From Gigaspora margarita (Eukaryota; Glomeromycota; Glomeromycetes; Diversisporales; Gigasporaceae), in NCBI GenBank assembly GCA_009809945.1, contig WTPW01000854.1, forward strand, positions 228,563-292,562: 64,000 bases of DNA. The letters are read 5' to 3'. The notes below the pieces were generated by a model. The model saw only the letters and a list, made by a program, of their open reading frames with translations, had not been told where the DNA came from and did no database searches. This document shows positions 12,778 to 25,438 of the stretch, one piece after another. The translations under genes and the position numbers were made by a program. Numbering within the stretch: position 1 is the first letter of the stretch; every line of letters begins with the position of its first letter.

Positions 12778-13941
12778 TTTGAAAAAAAATAGAGAAACGG
12801 AAAAGTAGAGAAAAACTGAAGAGAAATAAAGTAAAGAAGCGAAAGAAATAGGGAAAAGAAAGCAAATAAGAGAAAGCGAGGAAGCGAATAATAACGGTTA
12901 AAAGGCGAAAAAAATGAAAGAGAACGAAAATACGAAAGCAAAAGAAAGTGAAATAAATGAAAGAAATAAAAAAAAGCAAATGAGAGAATGAGAAAAAAAA
13001 ATAAAAGCGAATTGAGTGAATAAAATGAATAAAGAGGATAGAGAGATCGAAAGGTGAAAGATGAAACTGACAATAACGATACTAAGCGAAATCAAGCAAA
13101 GGAAAAAGAGATAAAATGAGAAAATAAAAGGCGCTAGGACACCGGAACCTAGACTGGATTCTGTTCACGGTTTTAAAGAGAAGGGTAAACGACAAATGAT
13201 AAAAAGTAAAAAAAAAGAATATAGAATTAAAGCGATTATCAATTATAAAGGATCAAAGAAAGAAAATTCGTAAGAATGTATAATATTTAGAGAATTTGCT
13301 TTGTATCTGTTTGTATCTATTTATATCAATTTATATCGATTTAAATCAATTTAACTTTATTTTTCAAACGAATTTCATATGCGAGAAAACATCGTAAACA
13401 ACTAGCGTCATATTATGCATGACCTAACATGTGCAATATTAAATAAGAGCTGCCAAAGAAAAACCCGAGCCATCAGGCTTTCAATTATCTTTTGTAATGG
13501 ACATAATCGATTTAATTTATTACCTAATAAATTGAATCGATTATGTCCGTTACAAAAGATAATTGAGAGCCCGATGACTCAGGTTTTCTCATTCAACTCA
13601 GCCATGTGATAAATCTTATTACAAGTATAATGATCAAAACAACAAATAAGTATCTTTCAAATTTTTTTTCTTTAGTTACGTTTTNATCATTCAAATTTTT
13701 TTCAATCNTACNTTTTTCATNATTACGTTTCATTATTTTTTATTTTTTTTTCCTGCTTACAATGAGATAAGTATACAAATAAGATAAGTATCTTTTCTTT
13801 TCTTTTGGTACATTTTTTATCATTACGTTTTAATTTTTTTTTCCCTGCTTACGAAAGCCTTTACAATTATTTAAATACAACGAATTTCTAGCGTTTGAAG
13901 GTAAAGACATTTTTGAAATACTTTTTTGTAATTTTGGAACA
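12778..13941. other. Shared upstream region of the two divergent Plavaka genes
   Basis: The stretch 12780-13130 is strongly purine-rich on the plus strand (GAAAGAGAA-type words), which creates long meaningless open frames on the other strand. The foldback at 13460-13587 and T-rich tracts up to the ATG at 13942 make up the rest. Promoter activity in both directions is inferred only from the gene layout. Confidence 0.5.
13460..13587. repeat. 128-bp foldback between the two divergent Plavaka genes
   Basis: Arms of about 57 bases, starting AAAACCCGAGCCATCAGG, pair with the right half with roughly seven mismatches. The centre is TATTACCTAATA. It lies in the intergenic stretch that would hold both promoters. 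It could be a small foldback MITE or a regulatory hairpin. No target duplication was seen. Confidence 0.8.
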
Positions 13942-14054
13942 ATGAAAAACACAAAAAACTTACCTTCCACTACTCCTAATATACCACATAATAACGAACC
14001 ACCTCAAACTGTTTGTTCTCAATCAGTTTCTAACTCTAAACAATCATCTCTAAA

Positions 14055-15239
14055 TAGTGCTTGGACCCAGATATCCAGTTACCCATTTTACTGTAACCAT
14101 TTATAAAAAGCTGTATCTGGATAACTGTCAGTTTTTTAGTTGCGGATATCTGAATAAACCCTACGGTTAACCGGATAACCTTTTAGATATTCAAAATAAT
14201 CATACAGATACCCAGATAATCTGGATAACCTAGGATATTACTGCATAGCAGTCATTAAATCTGATTGGTCAATCATTGACACATATACCCCACATATATT
14301 ATCTAACTTTGAATTGTTGGCGAATTGTATAGAGAAACTGAATACATATTCTAAAACTACTCCTTTCACTTTATATTGTCAAAATAATCACGAAAACGGA
14401 GGAATAATCATGAGGGCATGTTTTTTGTTAAATTTTTGTTGTATTTAAGAATCTCTAAAATAATAGGAATAGCTTTTTTTGTAGTTAGATCTTTTGCAAG
14501 CGAGTTTGTTCTCAAGATAGCTAGTATATTTAGCTTATACTTGTTAGACGAAGCTGTAGATTTTAATATTGATGAAAATCAAAACTGGGATCAACTTTTG
14601 TAATCTTAAAATCTAACGAGTAAAACTGAAAAACTGGTCGAAACTATTGGAAGATAAGTCTGAGTTTTGCATACTTTTTACTTGCAGTTGTATATTAATA
14701 TTAATTATTTTTCTTATTATTTATTGTTAGCAATTTAATTTTGATACAAAGCTTTTCATACATGCATCTAATAGATCGTTATTTAAAATGTTATTATTTA
14801 TTGTTAGCAAGTTAATTTTGATACAAAGCTTTTTATACACACATTTAATAGATCATTATTTAAAATTTAAGATATCGATATTTTTTTAAATCTAATCGAA
14901 TTATATATATGGCAATAACTATTAGCCAAGTAATAGATTATTGTAATTGTTAAAATTTTAAAAAGTGCATCTTTTATTTAATTAATACTGTTATATTTGG
15001 CAAAGTATTTTCTTTGAGTTCGTTTTAGTGTAAGTCTATTAGGCAAAAATTAACCAATCGGAATGAAAGCCTGATATGCTCGGATACAAGCGAATACCTG
15101 TGGGTACCCGTGGATACCCGTGAGGTTATCCGTTTAAAAATGTCAGATAACGGTTACTATCCATGAGACATTTATAATACCCGGATATCTGGTTAACCAT
15201 GCGGATATCCGGATAAGGGGTTCACGGGTCCAACCTCTA
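14055..15239. mobile_element. 1.19-kb hAT MITE inside the accessory gene
   Basis: The ends are TAGTGCTTGGACCC and, inverted, TAGAGGTTGGACCC, flanked by TCTCTAAA at 14047-14054 and 15240-15247. Subterminal GGATATCCGG/GGATACCCG words are dense at both ends. Removing the element with one TCTCTAAA copy makes the accessory gene frame continuous (SKQSSLN then VRSQLVSFD), which confirms the boundaries. A 61-codon open stretch at 14418-14603 is its only coding-like content and is not recognisable. Confidence 0.93.
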
Positions 15240-15686
15240 TCTCTAAATGTTCGTTCTCAATTGGTTTCTTTTGATTCCTCTGATCCCCAACAAACACCTC
15301 ATACTTTTCGTTTTCAACTATCTCAACCGGTTTCTAATACACCATATAATTCTGATTATCATCAACAAACATCTACTAATGCTAACCCTCAAAAACAACA
15401 TTATAATACTTATTGTGATGATTATGATTCATCATCAGAAAGTATTTTAAGCATACAAAGCATTTTCTCCAAAATGAGTGGAAGAAGTCGCCAACAACAA
15501 ACATCTCAACAACACTCTTGCCAATCCTCTCATCGACAATCTCATCAACAATCTCGTCAACCTTCTTGTCAACCTTCTCAAGCACTCCCACCTTCTCACT
15601 ATGAATCCCAGGATAAGGATGGAAATCGTTCCTCACTGCAGCGTTCACCTGATCCAGAACATCGAGGAAGATCCCGTGAAAGATCA

Positions 15687-16459
15687 CATCGGGAAAATAA
15701 ATAAGGCGCAGATCTGCACAAATCTGCGACCCTAGAAAATTTTAACAAATTTTGAAATAATTTGTGGTCCAGTGGTCCAAGCTTAACGATTTTGGTATCA
15801 TTCGATTTGCTCGATGAGTCGGATCAAATGGTACCAAAATCGTTGAATTCCAATCCTAGAACACAAGAAAATCTCACCTAAGTGAATTTTAGAAACATCG
15901 AATGATCTTGCCAACCAGAGGTCCAAATTTAATGATTTTGGCACCATTCGATTCCTCTCGATGAGACGGTTCGAACGGTACCAAAAACGTCAAAATTGGA
16001 TTACTGGTTAACAAGTTATTCGTAAAAAACGATTCGCAGCACATTTTTGTGCAGTTCTGCGCAGAAATTTTTAAATTTTCTGTGCAGAACTGCGCAGAAA
16101 TGTGCCGCGAATCGTTTTTTACAAATAACTTGTTAACCAGTGATCCAATTTTGACATTTTTGGTACTGTTCGAACCGTCTCATCGAGAGGAATCGAATGG
16201 TACCAAAATCATTAAATTTGGACCTCTGATTGGCAAGATCATTCGATGTTTCTAAAATTCACTTAGGTGGGATTTTCTTGTGTTCTAGTGATTGTAATTC
16301 GACAATTTTGGTACCATTCGATCCGGCTCATCGAGACGAATCGAATGGTACCAAAATCGTTAAGTTTGGACCACTGTATCACAAATTATTTCAAAATTTG
16401 TTAAAATTTTCCAGGGTCGCAAATTTGTGCAGATCTGCGCCTTATTTATTTTCCCGATG
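15687..16459. mobile_element. 773-bp foldback (near-complete palindrome) element
   Basis: The two halves are inverted copies over almost their whole length, centred near 16070. The outer ends are CATCGGGAAAATAAATAAGG and its complement. The arms contain inner repeats around GGTACCAAAATCGTT and TCGATGAG. It interrupts the arginine/serine-rich part of the accessory gene, which resumes as PDATNQGRSRERS. The flanks both read AGGAAGATC(C/A)CGTGAAAGAT, either a long direct repeat or native RS-repeat coding. A clear target duplication is not resolved. Confidence 0.8.
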
Positions 16460-18199
16460 CAACCAATCAAGGAAGATCACGTGAAAGATCAACCGATCAA
16501 GATGCACCACGTACTGGTAAAATTTCAATACATGATATATAAGCCTTTTGTTTTTTTTTTTGTTTTTCTTCGAATGGAAACTTTTTTTTTTTTTTTTTTT
16601 ATTAAAAACTTCTTTTTTTTTTTTTAATAAAACAAAAAAAAAAATAAGACTGTCACCACCACCGCTACCACCAAGAATTTGGAAGGCCCTACACCCAAAA
16701 TCAGCAGCTGTACCTATTACTTAAATGGCTCAATGAAGATGTTCGAGAAATAAAAACTGAACTAAAGAGAAAAAGAGATGAGCAAGAGAATGAACTCTCC
16801 CCTCAAGTGATGGACGTAAGTGAATTTCTTTCTAAATATTTTTTTTTTATATCGAATATATTCGTTGTAAATGTTTTTTGTTTTTTTATTTTTAAAGAGG
16901 ATATATACTGGCGTTGTAAAACATTTATTTCCGTACCATGTTTACCCAGATCAGAGTGTCCTAAAGGAGGCGTTGAAGAGTTACCTTGAGGAGAAACTTC
17001 CCGATTTTATGCGAAGTATGAGTTCGAATCAGTTTACGAACCATTTTCACAGTGAATGGTGTAGTGCAGTACATTATTAATCGATAATATATATATATTT
17101 TTAATCTTGTTATTTTNTTGATTACTAACGATAACAATTAATATCATTGTCATCTTTTCATTATGATATTATTAATTACTATTTTAATCATTCTAACTTA
17201 ATAAATTTGTGATAATAGCTCCTTCAAAAAATGAAGAATAATCGAGGTGCAGCNTTGCAGAGCNTTAGGTNNGCTATNTGGAAAGTTTTTGGCTCNGAAN
17301 GGTTGCCCTCCTTGAAAAGCAACGCCAAGGCCTCCATAATTGTAAAATGGAAAGAAAATCCAAAAATAGGTGAGTGTCATCGCTTATTGTTTGAAACAAA
17401 TAGTGAAAATGTGTTCTGGATCTCTGCGATAGCAAGGGCTGCATTTTCGGAAAGTACGGTTCCCACCCTAACAAGTGAACATTGTGCTTTTTCACTTGCG
17501 GTATGTAACATATTTTAAATCTGAAATCCAAGAGCATTACATGTGATGAGAAAAATATGAAACCTCGTATAAAGAAGTATCTTGTATATATTTACTATTT
17601 TTTTATTTCTTTATCGTATAATATTTTAAACTATACTTACGTTTTAATAAATATTTGAACGATTTTAATAACGGTGGTCTGTCGTATAATTCGTCTGAAA
17701 CAATTACGAATAATGAATCAGAGGTTCAGCACCCCTCTGATTCACGGCCAAATACTCCCAAATCAGAATCTAGGATATCTTCTCAGGGTTTTTTGCAGGA
17801 AGAATTGGAGGATTTTTTTGGGCTTGATAATTATGATGATTAGTTTAGTTTTAATTTGTCATATTCATTGTATGTAATTTAGTGATATATATTTCTTATA
17901 ATCAATAAAATTCAAATTGCATTTGTCTGCATTATAAAAAGTAATATTTGATATTAATATTAATTTACTAAATATGAGTAATAAGTATAAAGTATAATAG
18001 TATTGAATAGTATTGATATTGGTACAATTAGAAAAAATCAATTAGAATCATTATTCGTTATTAAATGATACTAATCATAATTTTTTAATCTGATATCTAT
18101 TGATTATTATCGATTACTATCTTAATCAATAGTTCTCGTCAGGGGGAATTTAAATCGATTACTAACCAATAACTGATAAAAATCGATAGTAATCCCCGT

Positions 18200-20000
18200 G
18201 CAAATTTTGGTGATGTAGAAGAGGTTTACAGTCAGCACAGTATCCATTATGTTCATCTAATTCTTCTTAGTATTTAATATAAGAACATTCCTTGCAAAGG
18301 TCAACAGGGTCTGTAAAGTTCCTTCTAAGGTTAGCAAGAGCTGTTTTCTTACAAAATTCAGGATGGCTAGTATCAAAAGAAATCTTAAGAGCTTGTCATA
18401 GTTGAGTTTCTTCATTTTCTTCCAAGAGACCATATTCAGCATGAAGTATTAAAGACATTTCTTCTGTGCTTTATGGTTGGTGAATTTAGTCAGTCACTTG
18501 AGGTTCTAAAGCTTCAGCCATATATTGGTTACTTTCTTGTAAAAAATCTTGGCTAGTCTATAAATGCGAGTCTAGTTCATTTTATATTAAAATCTAGCAC
18601 TATAGTTGGACTTGGTATAATATCTAATTCTGGTCCACAGATTATAGTTAGGGTTATAGAGAATATTTTGTCCTGCTTTGTAAGCATAGAGGTGTTCGAG
18701 ATCACAAAACCAAAGAGCTTTCACAAATCTTGCATGAGACAAGGTTTCCACATCCATCTCCTTGGTCATAATAATAGATGCGTTGAGGGTCATCAGGGGC
18801 AAGTTCATAGTAGTAGTCAGAATAACATCCTCGGCAAACAAACTAATTATTAAGAGCTTGTAAGTTATCTGGTCTATTGGGCTTTTTACAGTAACAGCAG
18901 TTGTGAGTACACTTTGAACTATAGTTATATAGTTTTTTGGCTTCAACTGTATCAGGGTCACATCTGCATTGACAAACTCAGTTTTGTTCCTTAAAGATTG
19001 CAAGAAGACAATCAATAGCAATATGGCTGGTCATTCTACAAGTATAGCAAACATTCTCAGTACAGTTTTGAGACAGATGGTCAATTTCATTGCAAATATG
19101 ACAAGAGGTCTGTCTGGGTAATTGTTGTAGGCAGAGAATGGCAATGTGCTCTTTATGGTGGCAACAATTACAACAGTTGGTAGGACAGTTGGCAAAGAAG
19201 TAATCAGGTAATCCACAGTTTCCACATACGTGGGGCTAGAAGGGTTCCGTCTTCTATGTCTAGGCTAATAAATAATCCATGGGTTGGTATCATCATCAGA
19301 GATAAAGATTGTGTCTAGTTCTCAGTTAAAAGCATAAGCTTCTTGGGTACTAAATATTCCTGTTCATAAGTGTTTAATTTAGCAGGATCAGTAACAGTAG
19401 GTTGGAATAGTAGGGGTTGGTTACTTTCATAAAAGGTAGAGATGGTATGTTTCTTGTTTTTCTATTTAAAGGAATAGCGACTATTCTTCTAGTTATAACT
19501 GACTTCAATTTTCTTTGACCAGTTATTTCCAAGCAATAGAGAGTAGGAAGTAGCAGGTACAACTTCAACTGTAATAGGAACAACAGCACCATCAATTTCT
19601 ACAGGTAGGTCTTGAATAATTCCTAGAGGGCAAGCAGAGGTTCCAGTAGCAGATATAATGATGTTCTATTTTTAATTCTAAGTCTTAAACTACTTTGTGA
19701 GCAATCATACTAATAGAGTCTCTACTATCAATAATAGCTTGGTAGGGTTTTTGGTTCAGTTGGATGTTGCATTTAACTAGTGTGGTATGAGCAGGTATCT
19801 AAATCAAATTAGCAGTTTTTGCTTCTTTATACAAGTAAGAGGATAAAGGAGTACAAATAGAGTTATTGTTCAGAAGTGTTTCCTATTTTTGGGGGTTAAG
19901 AGTTTGGTTGTTAGTAGCATTAGAGGAAGTTTTATCAAGATAATTAACATTTCTATAGTAAGGTGAGGGGGTGTGATTAGAGGGTCTCTATAAAGAGTTA
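18200..20000 (-). pseudogene. protease and cysteine-rich part of gypsy pol (broken)
   Basis: A retropepsin-like segment is visible near 19700 (IIDSRDSIS) on the minus strand. Next comes a cysteine/histidine-rich stretch (about 18600-19200) with CxxC pairs, which looks like a zinc-binding module inside pol. The family usually has one protease before reverse transcriptase. The cysteine-rich module is less usual, and its role is unknown to me. The Plavaka insertion ends this part at about 18195. Confidence 0.5.
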
Positions 20001-20049
20001 GAGGATCTTTCATGACTTCTAGAGTAGTAGTCATCTTAGTTATTGTAGT

Positions 20050-21050
20050 TGTCTCTATTTTGTGAATGGCTTCAGTCTCAATTATAATTATACAATCTCT
20101 ATTATAATTATCTCAGCTTCTGGATCTGTTTCTATATGAGTCTCATTGATGATTGTTGTTATTGTTGGATTGTCTGTTTCTTTCTCATTTTCAATTTTGG
20201 TTATTTTTCTGGGTTTGATAGTGAGCAATGAAATGTCCAGTTCTACCACAGTAGTAACAAGTAGAAGGTTGTTTGATTGGGTTGGCTTGTCTAGGAAAGT
20301 TAGCATAGTTTACAGAGAGGTTAGCAGGTTGTTGCTTCTGGGCAAGATTAATACTAAGTTGAGCAATTTGGTCAGTTAATTGTTTAATGACTTTGTCTGT
20401 ATTTGTATTAGAAGAAGCTATAAGTTTTTCAGTTTTCTATTTGCAAGCAGTATTCATAGAGTAGCAAGATCAGCAGGTTCAGAAGCTTGGACATTTATAG
20501 CAAACTCAGAGCAGAGTCCTTGGATAAAGAGTTGTTTCAAAAAGTCTGCAGAGAAACCATTAGTAGGATTAACACGTTATTTTAATTTGCGAAATTGATT
20601 AATATATTCATCAACAGAACTAGTTCTTGTTTTATGTCAAAAAGTTGTTTCTGCCACATAGCTTTTTGCTTAGGAGTAACAAAGTGAGCTTTAAAAAGGT
20701 GTTTGAAGCTGGTGTCTGGATTATAGTTATTACTAAAAGCAGTGGGAGCAGTAGTAAAAGAGGTAAACCAATCTAAAGCAATTCCTTTCAAGTATACAGA
20801 AACAAGTTCCAATTTCCGGTTGGTACTACAGCAGTTAGCAACAGCAACACATTTAAATTCAGTGCACTATTCAAGTGGGTCTTGAGTTCCATCTCCAGCA
20901 AAAAAAACCAATAGTCAGAAGGTTCTTTTCAGGTCCTTAATTTATAAAAGCAGCAGCTAGGGTTTTAATAGCATTAGCAGCATCAGTTAGAGCTTGGTTT
21001 GCCATATTGAAAGGTAGATTGATTACAGGAGGGTTGAGAATAGGTAAGTT
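20050..21050 (-). pseudogene. gag region of the gypsy element (broken)
   Basis: A retrotransposon gag core is recognisable on the minus strand at about 20580-20810, with motifs such as LDWFTSF and KQKAMWQKQLF. It is followed downstream, near 20240, by a zinc-knuckle-like segment (CYYCGRTGH). The region is degenerate. Gag would form the virus-like particle of Ty3/gypsy elements. The stretch between gag and the LTR (21050-22170) is the long leader and holds nothing else recognisable. Confidence 0.65.
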
Positions 21051-23353
21051 GATTGTAGGTGGTAGTGAAGAGGGTACTTGGTTTTCTTCAACAGTTTCTA
21101 GAACAGTATCAGGTAGATGTTTATTTAATGCAAAGGTGGTGGTAGGCTCAAAGAAATTTTCAAGGTCAACTTCTAGTTGTCAGGGTGTTAAAGGTACAGG
21201 ACTTGTAGTTAAACTAATACATGGAATTCAGAAAGAGTAAGAACTAGTAGTACTATAGTTGTCACCAAGAGGATATAGATTAGGGCTAGAAAAGGGGGCA
21301 ACAAGAGTATCAAGAAAAGGTATAGTTGTTAGGTTTTGAGTAGGTGCTTTAGCAATGGAAAAGCCAAAGTCTGAATATGGGTCGTATGGTTAGTGATAGA
21401 ATTCAGGTTCTGGGTTAATATAATAATCAAAAACAGTATAATCTTCAAAGTCTATAGGAGGTAGCATAGTATGATTGGTGTATCGTTAGAGAATAGTAAG
21501 AGCAATTTCTCCCGGGTTTACAATGTCTACTTGGTAGCAGCAGCTAAAAATAATATCTCTAATGCAAATACAAATAGTAGAAGAGTCTCGAATAGCAGTT
21601 AGGTAAGCAAAGTTACTAGTAGTTTGGCCACTATAAGTATTAGCATGGTAGGTTCCCAAATACCAATGCCAAAATCTTCTAAATGGTATTTGAGAAAATA
21701 TTCAACTACTAATCTGAGAAGAAGAATAACACTCTTGACAAAAAGATCAGGGCACTTAATTGAAGAGAAAAAAAAAGGAAGAGCAGGATTCTGGTAATGT
21801 TCTAATAGATGATTTCTAATATATCGATTATATAATTCATTGATATCAGTAGTTATATGCTTTACGACTTCTGAGCTAAGTCTTTAGAATGGTTAATTGT
21901 TAGTAGTGTTCATTAGTAAATGCAGTTACTAGAATACAGCAGCTAGAAGTAAGTTTCAATAGAAGATGAGTAGATAGATAAACAGTAGCAAGAGAGAATA
22001 ATAGCAGCAAGAGAGAATTAAACAGTAGCAAAAGAAGTGTTAATAGCAGTAAGATAAAACAACAGCAGCAAATATAGAGAGAGGGTCCTTTTTGAATGAA
22101 TAGCAGCAAAAGTGGAATAAGTAGTTTTCGATAATATCCAAATGTTTTAAAAGTTTCTGCCAGAAGGCACCAAATGTTATAGTTGAAAGGCCTTATTATA
22201 CTTTTTACTATAACAATGACATGGCTACAAGGATCCTTTAGCAGTTTATAGCGGTGTCCAAGAGGCAGGTATAATTTCTTAGTCTGTAAGAAATTATAAT
22301 CTTCACTGTAGGCGGTTTGTGACAGTATTTAGATTTAACAATGTTTCTTTATTTAATAATAATAGCAAGAGGGCTATCTCTAGGCTTCTATTTCTAAGAA
22401 ATCCTTTTTTCAAGATATTTATTAAATATAAAGAGAAGTGGGATGTCTTGGTCTAATTTGACTAAGGGAAATTTTGTGTTTTTAAATACATTTTAGAATG
22501 AGCATTATAAGTGTTGATTTACAATAATAAATGTTATAATCATCATGAGTGATATAAGCATTATAAGCGATATAATCATTATAAGCAGTATAGGTGTTAT
22601 AAGTGGTATAAGTGTTATAAGTGGTATAAGTGTTATAAGCATTATCCCTTAAACCATCTAGCAGGCAAATTTGCCTGCTAAAATTATTTTTAAAAAGTTT
22701 TTTTGAGTTTTCTTAAAATTTATTTAAGCTTGACCCCCTCTATTTATTGAATAAAATTAAAACTATTCCTTTTATATATAATATATTAAAATTTTATCAT
22801 TCTATCTTTAATTTAATAAAGATATTACATTTTTAATAAAACTTATTTTTTAGTTTTACTATTAAAATTTTAAAAAGTTTCTTAAAATTTTATATGTTNC
22901 CGAANAGAAATTTTGTAGTTACTACTAAGTAAAGTTCAAATTTTGCTTAATAAGTTATAAAAGTTTTAATAATAAAAGTAATGTAATTTTAAATTGTCTA
23001 CAAGTTGGATTAAGGTAATAGGGGAGTCAATCTTATATTTTTATTGAGTAAAACTAAAAAAACAGAAAATTTTTAAATTTAAAATTTTTTTAAAAAATTA
23101 TAAATTTTTCTTTTATAAACAACTTCAAATTTTTTATAAATATTAAGCAAATAAAAAGAAGTTTTAAATAGTATATAATCATAGTTTTTATTTAAAAAAA
23201 AAATTATAAAATATTTTATTTTTTAAAAAAAGGATTTTGGAATATAGTGCACCTGTACTGCAGTGCACCCCTTTATGTTTCACAAAATTTTACTAGGGTA
23301 ACCCTGTTCATTTTTAACAAAAAATATTCCTCTTGCAATATTACTTTAAATTC

Positions 23354-23411
23354 TAACCCTAACCCAACCCTAGCCCCAACCCTAGCCCCGACCCTAACTC
23401 TAACCCTAATC
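23354..23411. repeat. Interstitial telomere-like repeats
   Basis: About nine imperfect TAACCC/TAGCCCC units lie just inside the left end of the MULE. Shorter TTAGGG runs occur at about 59551 and 63257. The fungal telomere unit is TTAGGG. Confidence 0.7.
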
Positions 23412-23988
23412 TAAAATCCTTATAGTATTTTATTTAAATTTACATTTGCATGCGGCTTTATTTATAGTATTACACTAACGTTTATTTAACTTACGTTTAT
23501 TTAACTTTACATTTACATGCAGCTTTATTTATAGTATTACACTAACGTTTATTTAACTTACATTTACATGCAACTTTATAAACAAATCACTAACGTTAAT
23601 ATTAGCCGAACTGCAGAAAAATGAGAACGAATATAAACAGAAGTGATACTAATAAAAACCCAAGTAGTAATTTTGGCAATTTCATTATAGCCTTATAATT
23701 ACTATAATTGTCTGGAGCGTAGCGGAGGACTTTTAAGGTTTACGTATGGTGATACAAAAATTACATTTTTGATGCATCAATAGTTACATTTTTGATTTTT
23801 TTAAGCTATTGCATCAAAAACATAATTTTTAAAATTCTTGTCTGTTCGCACGCGTGACGCATGATTACAAGATTATTTTATTTGATCAACAAGTAAGTGC
23901 TAAATAAAAATAGAATTTTATATTTTTTTGCGATATCAAGTCCCCCGGTTACATGGTTCTACAATATAAGTATAGATTTTTTTTATCG

Positions 23989-24019
<31 letters not shown>

Positions 24020-25438
24020 CTTTAGCAGTACTTATAGCCAACCAGTTTTTTTTAAGTCATTTATTTTGCCGTTCACATCGTTCACATCGTCATTGCTGTT
24101 GCTGTATTGCTTTTTTTTTTTTTTTACTTTACTAACCAGCTTTTTTACAGTTTCCGTTTGTCAGTGTCATCCTTTTGATGGTGAATTCGCTTTATGGTGT
24201 CACATAATGGTTTGCTGCCACGTTTGAGTCTTTGGTTGGTGTAATTATTGGGTTGCCATTTAATGTTTGGCGGTGTATATTTGAGCTTTTATTGGTATAA
24301 CTGTTGGGTTCCCGTTTCACACTTGCCGGTGACATCATCTTTAGTCGCGTCATTCGCTGGTGAAATCGTATTTAGTAGTTCGTCCTACTGATTAGTATAG
24401 CCTTTTATTTTATTTTGCTGTTGTGTTTGCTTTTTCTTCTTTTTTTTAACCAGCTTTTTTTACAGTTGTCATTTGTCAGTTTTATCGTTTGATAGTAGAT
24501 TCGTTTTATAGTGTCGCATATTAGTTGCTTGTGCCACGTTTGAGTGTAATTATTTGGTTGCCATTTCACATTTGGTGGTGTTGTATTTGAATTTTCCATT
24601 GGTATAACTGTTGGGTCTCCGTTTCACACTTGCTGGTACTGTCATCTTTAGTGTCGCGTTATTGGTAAAATCGCATTTAGTGATTAGTCCAGTATAGTCT
24701 TTTTATGTTTGCTTTCAGCCTTTTACTAACCAGCCTTTTACAGTCATCGTTTGACAGTTGTTACTGGGTTATTGTTCTTGGTGTCTTTATTTAAAAGTTG
24801 TGGTTTTGGAGCCTTTGTCTTTGGTTCGTCTGTTATCATTCGTGGAGTTTTTTACCGCTCTTAAAATCATTATGGAAGTTTTTTTTTTTATCTTTCACTT
24901 TATTTCTGTTGTTTTTTTATCATCTTGGCTTTTTTTTTTATTTATTAATTTTTATTAACTTTCCTTTGCTTTATCAATTCGCCTTACCCTTTGATATGTC
25001 GTCGTTCTTGGTGCTTCTTTAGGAATCACGCTGTTAGAGTCATCATTGGTGTCGTGTTCTTGGTGTCTTTAATTTAAATGGTCGTGGTTTTGGAGCCTTC
25101 ATTTTCTTTCGCGTAATTAGTTTTAGGGTGTTTTGTTACTCTACGATTTCTTAATAAATAGTTTGTTTGTCATTATTGCATAATATTTCTGTAATAATTT
25201 AATATTTGCTATATAATTTTAATAAATTAAAGTTTTTGGTCAAACGATTTATTCTAATTGGTTAATGCGTCATTACGTTGCTCACGAGATTTTGTAACTG
25301 GAGATATCGTTAAATTATAAATTTTACACTTTGGACTTACATCGGTTCCCGATTCCTAGTATTATGTCTAAAATGCTGTTTGTACGTAGAAAAATAGCTA
25401 TATGTTATGTTACTCCATCTCTTCATCTGTCTCTTCAT

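Larger units (their letters stand above)
13942..17843 (+). pseudogene. Divergent accessory gene of the Plavaka element, interrupted twice
   Basis: Exon 1 starts ATG at 13942 (MKNTKNLPSTTPNIPHNN) and is rich in S, Q, P and N. It becomes R/S-rich (RGRSRERS) near 15660, and its 3' end lies at 16516. A hAT MITE (14055-15239) and a foldback (15687-16459) cut it. Exon 2 (16649-16815) is charged and probably a coiled coil (WLNEDVREIKTELKRKRDE). Exon 3 starts at 16898 (RIYTGVVKHLFPYHVYPDQ). Exon 4 (17219-17500) has WKVFG and a basic KSNAKASIIVKWKE. A last acidic piece ends DNYDD at 17843. I do not recognise the product. Its place beside the transposase suggests a second transposition protein, as CACTA-type elements often have, but a captured host gene cannot be excluded. 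The exon 3-4 and 4-5 joints are unresolved. Confidence 0.55.
8762..18195. mobile_element. Plavaka (CACTA-like) DNA transposon inserted in gypsy pol
   Basis: Gypsy pol is recognisable on both sides, and this block is foreign to it. It carries a spliced Plavaka-type transposase on the minus strand and a divergent multi-exon gene on the plus strand. Both ends are packed with ATCGATTA/ATATATCGAT words (8780-8960 and 18080-18190), like the subterminal repeats of CACTA-type elements. The outermost bases read CACGAAAT on the left and CACGGGGATT inward from the right, so a short degenerate inverted repeat is possible. I could not find a matching short target duplication, so the end coordinates are within about 10 bases. 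Three further elements and an assembly duplication lie inside. Confidence 0.75.

Noticed and set aside
12690-13095. Long overlapping minus-strand open frames rich in F, L and S
   Set aside because: They arise from a purine-rich low-complexity tract in non-coding DNA between the two Plavaka genes. They have no domain and all frames are open alike.
14418-14603. 61-codon open frame inside the 1.19-kb hAT MITE as a transposase relic
   Set aside because: No hAT motif is visible, and the length is expected by chance.
8762-18195. A 3-bp CACTA-type target duplication for the Plavaka element
   Set aside because: The triplets next to CACG on each side (CAT and CAA) differ, so I do not claim a duplication.
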